Shown here: positions 54,114-58,522 of the stretch, piece after piece | Numbering within the stretch: position 1 is the first letter of the stretch | How the letters are laid out: each line of letters opens with the position of its first letter | NCBI GenBank assembly: GCA_027488845.1 | Contig: JAIYBC010000040.1 | Span: forward strand, 1 to 58,522 | Length of the DNA: 58,522 bases | Origin: Verrucomicrobiales bacterium | Lineage (GTDB): Bacteria; Verrucomicrobiota; Verrucomicrobiia; Limisphaerales; UBA9464 | Reading direction: 5' to 3' | The notes under the pieces: generated by a model | What the model was told of the DNA's origin: nothing | What the model saw: only the letters and a program-made list of their open reading frames with translations | The model's database searches: none | Position numbers and translations under genes: made by a program

Positions 54114-55478
54114 ATGAATTCCTCCCTCATCACCGCCCGAATGAACCGCCGGAGCGCGCTCCGCGGCCTTGGGGCCTCCGCGCTGCTCTCCCGCCTCGGC
54201 TGGATGAACGCGCTCGCGCAGTCACAGGGCACGCCGGACGACTACCGGGCCCTCGTCTGCATCTTCCTGGTCGGCGGCAACGACGGCCACAACACCGTCG
54301 TCCCGCTGGGCCAGGCGCAGTTCGACGCCTACGTGGCCGCGCGGGGATCGCTCGCGTTGCCCGACAACAACGGTCCGCTCCTTCCGGTCGAGACCCCGGA
54401 CGGCACGCCGTTCGGGCTCAACAACGGCCTGGCGAAGCTCCATCCCTATTGGGCCCAGGGGCGCCTCGCCGTGCTCGCCAACACCGGCATGCTCGTCCAG
54501 CCGGTCACCCGCCCCGAATTCCTCGCCAACACCAAGAAGGTCCCGACCAACCTCTTCTCGCACTCCGACCAGATCCAGCAGATGCAGACGGCGATCCCGT
54601 CGGCGTCGGGTGGCACCGGCTGGGGCGCGCGGGCGATGGACCTGCTGAATCCGCTGAACGGCGGCTCGACCTTCCCGGCGGCGATCTCCACCGCGGGACC
54701 GGCGCTCTTCTGCACCGGCAGCGTCGTCCAGTCGGCGAGCCTGCTCCCCGGATTCGACCTCGACCCGGGCGGGCTCGGCCTCTGGCCGCAGTCGGCCGCG
54801 CTGGCCCGCAGGAACGGGATGCAGCAGGTCCTGGAATTCGACAGCGGACTCGCCCTCGTGCAGTCCGCGAACAAGGTCCGCAAGGACGCCTTCGACCTGA
54901 ACGCCCTGCTCAAGGGCGGCTCGGCCAACATCACCACCGCGTTCCCCGGCACCAGCCTCGGCAACCAGCTCCGGCAGGTCGCCAAGATCGTCAAGCTGCG
55001 CGGCACCACCGGGATGAAGCGGCAGGTCTTCCTCTGTTCCATCGGCGGCTTCGACACCCACGGCTCGCAGGCCTGGCAGCACTGGAACCTGCTCAGCGAA
55101 GTGGCGGACGCCATGGACGCCTTCCAGAAGTCCATGGAGCTCGAGCTCCAGATCCCCGACAAGGTCACCGCCTTCACCCTCTCCGACTTCGGACGTTCCC
55201 TCCAACCCTCGGGCACCGGCACCGACCACGGCTGGGGCAACCACCACCTCATCCTCGGCGGCGCCGTCCAAGGCGGACAGGTCTACGGAACATTCCCGGA
55301 CTTGGCCCTGGGCGGGCCCGACGACTGCGGCACCCGCGGCGTGCTCATCCCGAGCACCTCCACCGAACAGTACGCCGCAACGCTGGCCCGCTGGCTCGGT
55401 GTGCCCGACGCCCAGCTTGGGTCGTTGTTCGGTAACCTCGGGAACTTCGGCAGCAGCCACCTCGGATTCCTGGGCTGA
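54114..55478 (+). CDS. DUF1501 domain-containing Tat-exported protein
   Basis: Exported protein of about 454 residues of the DUF1501 family. The N-terminus MNSSLITARMNRRSALRGLG holds a twin-arginine signal followed by a short hydrophobic stretch ending ALAQ. Family blocks are VCIFLVGGNDGHNTVVPL (about 48-65), IGGFDTHGSQ (about 306), LSDFGRS (about 357) and GTDHGWGNHH (about 368-377), here with the canonical DHGWG that is altered in its paralogue at 8.9 kb. The exact activity is unknown; the fold is alkaline-phosphatase-like. The pair with the upstream DUF1800 gene suggests a two-protein system outside the cytoplasm. A strong terminator follows the gene. Confidence 0.92.
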   Translation: MNSSLITARMNRRSALRGLGASALLSRLGWMNALAQSQGTPDDYRALVCIFLVGGNDGHNTVVPLGQAQFDAYVAARGSLALPDNNGPLLPVETPDGTPFGLNNGLAKLHPYWAQGRLAVLANTGMLVQPVTRPEFLANTKKVPTNLFSHSDQIQQMQTAIPSASGGTGWGARAMDLLNPLNGGSTFPAAISTAGPALFCTGSVVQSASLLPGFDLDPGGLGLWPQSAALARRNGMQQVLEFDSGLALVQSANKVRKDAFDLNALLKGGSANITTAFPGTSLGNQLRQVAKIVKLRGTTGMKRQVFLCSIGGFDTHGSQAWQHWNLLSEVADAMDAFQKSMELELQIPDKVTAFTLSDFGRSLQPSGTGTDHGWGNHHLILGGAVQGGQVYGTFPDLALGGPDDCGTRGVLIPSTSTEQYAATLARWLGVPDAQLGSLFGNLGNFGSSHLGFLG

Positions 55479-55512
55479 GTCCGTCCGGGGCCGCGGCCCC
55501 ATTCCTGCCAAG

Positions 55513-55556
55513 GGCCGGTCTGGAGAGTCTTCTCCGGACCGGCCTTCTCCTTTTCC
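55513..55556 (+). terminator. Rho-independent terminator after the second DUF1800/DUF1501 pair
   Basis: A 14-bp stem with one G-T pair (arms 55513-55526 and 55531-55544, GTCT loop) is followed by TTCTCCTTTTCC. It starts 35 bp after the DUF1501 stop codon. Confidence 0.8.
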
Positions 55557-55951
55557 GGCAACCGGCTTCGACACCGACGGCCGGGTTCCAAGGGTCCGAT
55601 CGGCATGCCGGTCCAGGCAGGGGCGGTACGATTTACGGTTCCGGTGGACATTTTCTTCCCGTCGCGTCCCGTCCACGACATGGTCCCGGGCACTCCCCAG
55701 AATCCGTAGGACCTCCAAGTCCGCGAAGCCGAGGAGTGCCACCATGCCTGCACTCGATTCGAATCAGGCCACCGCGCTTCCGGCGTGGGATGGGAAAGCC
55801 GGTTTCCGGCAAGGAAGGGGAGGATCCGTCGATCCGTCCCGGGGATGCTGGGGTCGTTGTAACCCGCGCGGCAAGGCGGTCGCGAGCTTGGATCAACCGC
55901 CATTTCGGCCGGGAAGCACGCCCTAGACCGATCGGACCTTGGATTCGCCCC
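55557..55951. other. Intergenic region before the sensor gene
   Basis: This gap of 395 bp follows the terminator and precedes the sensor gene. I see no coding frame with typical codon use, and no RNA gene or clear promoter. It must contain the promoter of the sensor gene. Confidence 0.35.
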
Positions 55952-58522
55952 ATGAACACGCCCCGCGCATGGAACGAGGAACGGAGACTCGAGTTGCTCC
56001 GTGGTTTCGGGTTGCTCGACAGCCCGCCGGAGCGGGAGTTCGACGAGATCGCAGAGTTGGCGGCGACCCTGTGCGAGGCGCCGGTCGCCGTGATCTCGCT
56101 CATCGACGGAGGACGTCAGTGGTTCAAGAGCCGCATCGGGATCGGCCACGCTGAGACGCCTCGGGACGAGGCCTTCTGCGCCCACCTGCTCGGACGTGAC
56201 GACCTGCTCGAGGTCCCCGACGCCACCTTGGATCCCTGCTTTTCCGGGCTTCCGTTGGTCACCGGACCGGAATCCATCCGCTTCTATTGCGGCATGCCGC
56301 TCACCACGGAGGACGGCGAGGTGCTGGGCGCGCTGGCGGTGCTCGACCGGGTTCCCCGCAGTCTCGACGCGCGGCAACGCCAGTCGCTGAGGGTCCTGGG
56401 ACGCCAGGTGATGGCGCAGATCCGGTTGCGGAACGAGCTCCGCGAGACCCGTCGGCGCGAGGACGCTCTCCGCGAGAGCCGTGAGGCCCTGGGATTCAGC
56501 GAGCAACGGTGGCAGTTCGCCCTCGAGGGCAGCGACATCGGCGTCTGGGACTGGAACATCGAGACCGGAGCCGTGTTCCGGTCCGAACGCTGGCACCGGA
56601 TCGTCGGGCTCGACCCGGCCTCCGACGAGCCTTCGCCGGATTTCTGGACCCGCCGGCTTCATCCGGACGACCGGCAGTGGGTGCTCGGTCGGATCGGGGA
56701 ACATCTCGACGGCCGTTCCGAGGTGTATGCCTGCGAGTACCGCATCCGGATGGAGTCGGGACGCTACAAATGGATCCTGGATCGGGGCCGGGTCCTCGCA
56801 CGGACCGCGGACGGCAAGCCCCGCCGTCTGGTCGGCACGATGACCGACATCGACCGTCGCAAGCGGCTGGAGCAGGTCCAGGCCGTCGAGGCCGCCGTCT
56901 TCGAGAGCATCTCCAGCGGGGATGCCTTGCCCGAGATCCTCTGCGAGGTGACCAGCGGGGTGGAGGGAGTCCTGGATGGCGCCATCGCCTCGGTGCTGCG
57001 GGTCGAGGCCTTCGAAGGTGGCTTCCGCCTGCGGGACGGGGCTGCGCCGCACCTGCCGATGGAGTATCGCAGGGCGGTGGACGGTCTGTGCGCCGGTCCC
57101 GCGGTCGGTTCGTGCGGCACGGCGGTCCATCGTCGCGAGCCGGTGGTGGTCTCGGACGTCCGCACCGATCCTTTGTGGGCCCCATTCCGCGAACTGCCCA
57201 TGGGTTTCGGGCTCATCGCCTGTTGGTCGGTGCCGGTGTTGGATTCCCAGGGCCTGCCGGTCGCCACCTTCGCCCTGTACTTCCGGGAAGTCCGGGAAGC
57301 CACGCCGGAGGAGCTCGCCGTGCTCGGAAGGATGGCCCACGTCGTCCGCATCGCGTTCGAGCGGGACCGCGCCGAGATGGCGCTTCGACGCTCGGAGGAC
57401 CGCTTCGCCACCCTCTTCCGCAACAGCCCAGCCGCCATCGGCATCTCCACCGTACGCGAAGGCCGCATCCTCGAAGTCAACCAACGTTACTGCGAGCTCC
57501 TCGGGTATGAGCGGGGGGAACTGATCGGGAAGACGGCGGACCAGGTGCGTATGCATCCCGATGGAAGCCGGCGGGACCAGGTGGTCGAGGCCCTCCTCGC
57601 GAAGGGACGGCTTGCCGGGGGCGAAACCCGTCTCCGGGGCAAGGACGGCCGTCTCCGGGACGTGGTGGTCAGCCTGGAACTGCTGGAACTGGCGGGGGAT
57701 ACCGCACCCGTGATGGTGGCGCAGATCGTCGACATCACCGATCGGAAGGCGGCCGAACAGCGGCTGATCCAGAGCCAGGCCCTCATGCGCATGGCATCGC
57801 GGGTCAGCCGCCTCGGGGCGTGGCAGATCGAGTTCCCCTCGCTGGAGGTGACCTGGTCCGAAGAGGTGCGCGAGATCCACGGCGTCCCTCCCGACTACCA
57901 GGCCACCGCCGAGGGTTCCGTCGCCTTCTACGTGCCGGAATGCCGCCCGCTCATCCGCAACGCCGTCCGCGAGTGCGCGCGGCTCGGCACCCCGTTCGAC
58001 CTGGAGCTGCGCATCCGGTCCCAGTCCGGCCAGGAGGTCTGGGTCCGGTCGATCGGCGAGGCGGTCCGTGACGACGCCGGCCGCGTCCACCGCGTCCAGG
58101 GAACCTGCCAGGACATCTCCCAGATCAAGAGGAACGAGGAACGCATCGCGGAGCAGGCCGCGCTGATCGACGAATCGCGCGACGCCATCATCGTGCGCGG
58201 GCTCGACGACCGGATCCTCTTCTGGAGCAAGGGGGCCGAGCGACTGTACGGATGGAGCGCCACGGAGGTCGTCGACCGTTCGCTGCCGGACCTCCTGAAG
58301 ACCGATCCCGTACGGTTCCAGCTCGCCGACCGTGCCGTGCGCGGCTCGGGTGCCTGGAACGGAGAGCTGGCCGTTTCGTCGCGCAACGGCACGACCCTGA
58401 CCTTGGACAGCCGTTGGACGCTGCTGCGGGACGGGGAAGGGCGTCCGAAGTCGATCCTGGCGATCGACACCGACGTGACGGAGCGGAAGAAGCTGGAGCA
58501 GCAGTTCCTGAGGGCGCAGCGG
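55952..58522 (+). CDS. Multidomain GAF/PAS sensor protein, truncated by the window end
   Basis: The first 857 residues of a soluble sensory protein; the reading frame runs off the window with no stop. Order: a GAF domain (about 12-160) with the RRLELLRGFGLLDSPPEREF opening and ISLIDGGRQWFKSR; a PAS domain (about 186-300) with ALEGSDIGVWDWN and the RRLHPDDR segment; a second GAF (about 312-470); then three PAS domains (about 476-590, 600-716, 720-850) with LILEVNQRYCELLGY-type and WSKGAERLYGWSATEV cores. Each PAS ends in a DITxRK-type linker. The last visible residues (KKLEQQFLRAQR) are the usual lead into a histidine kinase dimerisation helix, but no kinase domain is seen here. No transmembrane segment is present, so the signal is probably cytoplasmic. 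The output module is inferred. Confidence 0.88.
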   Translation, partial: MNTPRAWNEERRLELLRGFGLLDSPPEREFDEIAELAATLCEAPVAVISLIDGGRQWFKSRIGIGHAETPRDEAFCAHLLGRDDLLEVPDATLDPCFSGLPLVTGPESIRFYCGMPLTTEDGEVLGALAVLDRVPRSLDARQRQSLRVLGRQVMAQIRLRNELRETRRREDALRESREALGFSEQRWQFALEGSDIGVWDWNIETGAVFRSERWHRIVGLDPASDEPSPDFWTRRLHPDDRQWVLGRIGEHLDGRSEVYACEYRIRMESGRYKWILDRGRVLARTADGKPRRLVGTMTDIDRRKRLEQVQAVEAAVFESISSGDALPEILCEVTSGVEGVLDGAIASVLRVEAFEGGFRLRDGAAPHLPMEYRRAVDGLCAGPAVGSCGTAVHRREPVVVSDVRTDPLWAPFRELPMGFGLIACWSVPVLDSQGLPVATFALYFREVREATPEELAVLGRMAHVVRIAFERDRAEMALRRSEDRFATLFRNSPAAIGISTVREGRILEVNQRYCELLGYERGELIGKTADQVRMHPDGSRRDQVVEALLAKGRLAGGETRLRGKDGRLRDVVVSLELLELAGDTAPVMVAQIVDITDRKAAEQRLIQSQALMRMASRVSRLGAWQIEFPSLEVTWSEEVREIHGVPPDYQATAEGSVAFYVPECRPLIRNAVRECARLGTPFDLELRIRSQSGQEVWVRSIGEAVRDDAGRVHRVQGTCQDISQIKRNEERIAEQAALIDESRDAIIVRGLDDRILFWSKGAERLYGWSATEVVDRSLPDLLKTDPVRFQLADRAVRGSGAWNGELAVSSRNGTTLTLDSRWTLLRDGEGRPKSILAIDTDVTERKKLEQQFLRAQR

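Noticed and set aside
55283-58090. A 935-codon minus-strand open frame opposite the sensor gene
   Set aside because: The plus-strand frame from 55952 encodes clear GAF and PAS domains and stays open to the window end; the antisense product has none.

Overview
The window looks like a chromosomal segment of a GC-rich member of the PVC superphylum, most likely Verrucomicrobiota. The evidence is the combination of a PVC-type haem-binding CxxCH protein, two DUF1800/DUF1501 gene pairs, pseudopilin-like proteins with a C-terminal ADGH motif, Tat-exported Gfo/Idh/MocA oxidoreductases and TIM-barrel sugar isomerases, and LamG and beta-helix surface proteins. I see no insertion sequence, prophage, CRISPR array or rRNA. 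One tRNA (Gly-GCC) is present.

Layout. 0.6-4.5 kb: a uronate module, with kdgK and a GntP-family permease on the minus strand, divergent from a tagaturonate epimerase (uxaE). 4.6-8.9 kb: a 1111-residue SGNH-hydrolase/beta-propeller/cytochrome c fusion and an aldo/keto reductase. 8.9-17.2 kb (minus): a DUF1501 protein, a DUF1800 protein whose conserved domain is interrupted by a carbohydrate-binding-like insert, and a 1216-residue secreted protein with gingipain-like (C25-like) features. 17.3-19.6 kb: a Tat-exported oxidoreductase and a Tat-exported sugar isomerase, separated by a clear terminator. 19.7-22.5 kb: a triple-LamG surface protein. 22.7-26.7 kb: a transglutaminase/DUF2126 fusion and a small cupin.

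26.7-33.0 kb: a stretch of lower and patchy GC carrying a 1281-residue beta-helix/HAF-repeat secreted protein, an unrecognised secreted protein, and a pseudopilin-like gene whose ATG overlaps the preceding stop. This is the most unusual part of the window. 33.1-38.5 kb (minus): a YyaL-type thioredoxin-domain protein, tRNA-Gly with its own terminator, an orphan sugar ABC permease and an SPC/HEG-type P1B metal ATPase.

38.8-43.2 kb: housekeeping rpsB-tsf (EF-Ts) and rpsU, with a pseudopilin-like gene, a TauE/SafE transporter and a small unknown gene between them. 43.3-49.7 kb: a co-directional run with a sugar isomerase, a flippase-like membrane protein, an internally duplicated lipoprotein, and the ResB and CcsA cytochrome c maturation proteins. 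49.8-51.0 kb: folC. 51.2-55.5 kb: a second DUF1800/DUF1501 pair, whose DUF1800 protein carries tandem Ig-like repeats. 55.95 kb to the end: a multi-PAS/GAF sensor protein cut by the window edge.

Functionally the segment suits an aerobic heterotroph that degrades complex, probably pectin-like, polysaccharides. The uronate genes feed KDG metabolism, the exported oxidoreductases, isomerases and SGNH enzyme act on sugars outside the cytoplasm, and the Ccs proteins mature the many c-type cytochromes typical of this group. These links are inference from gene content.
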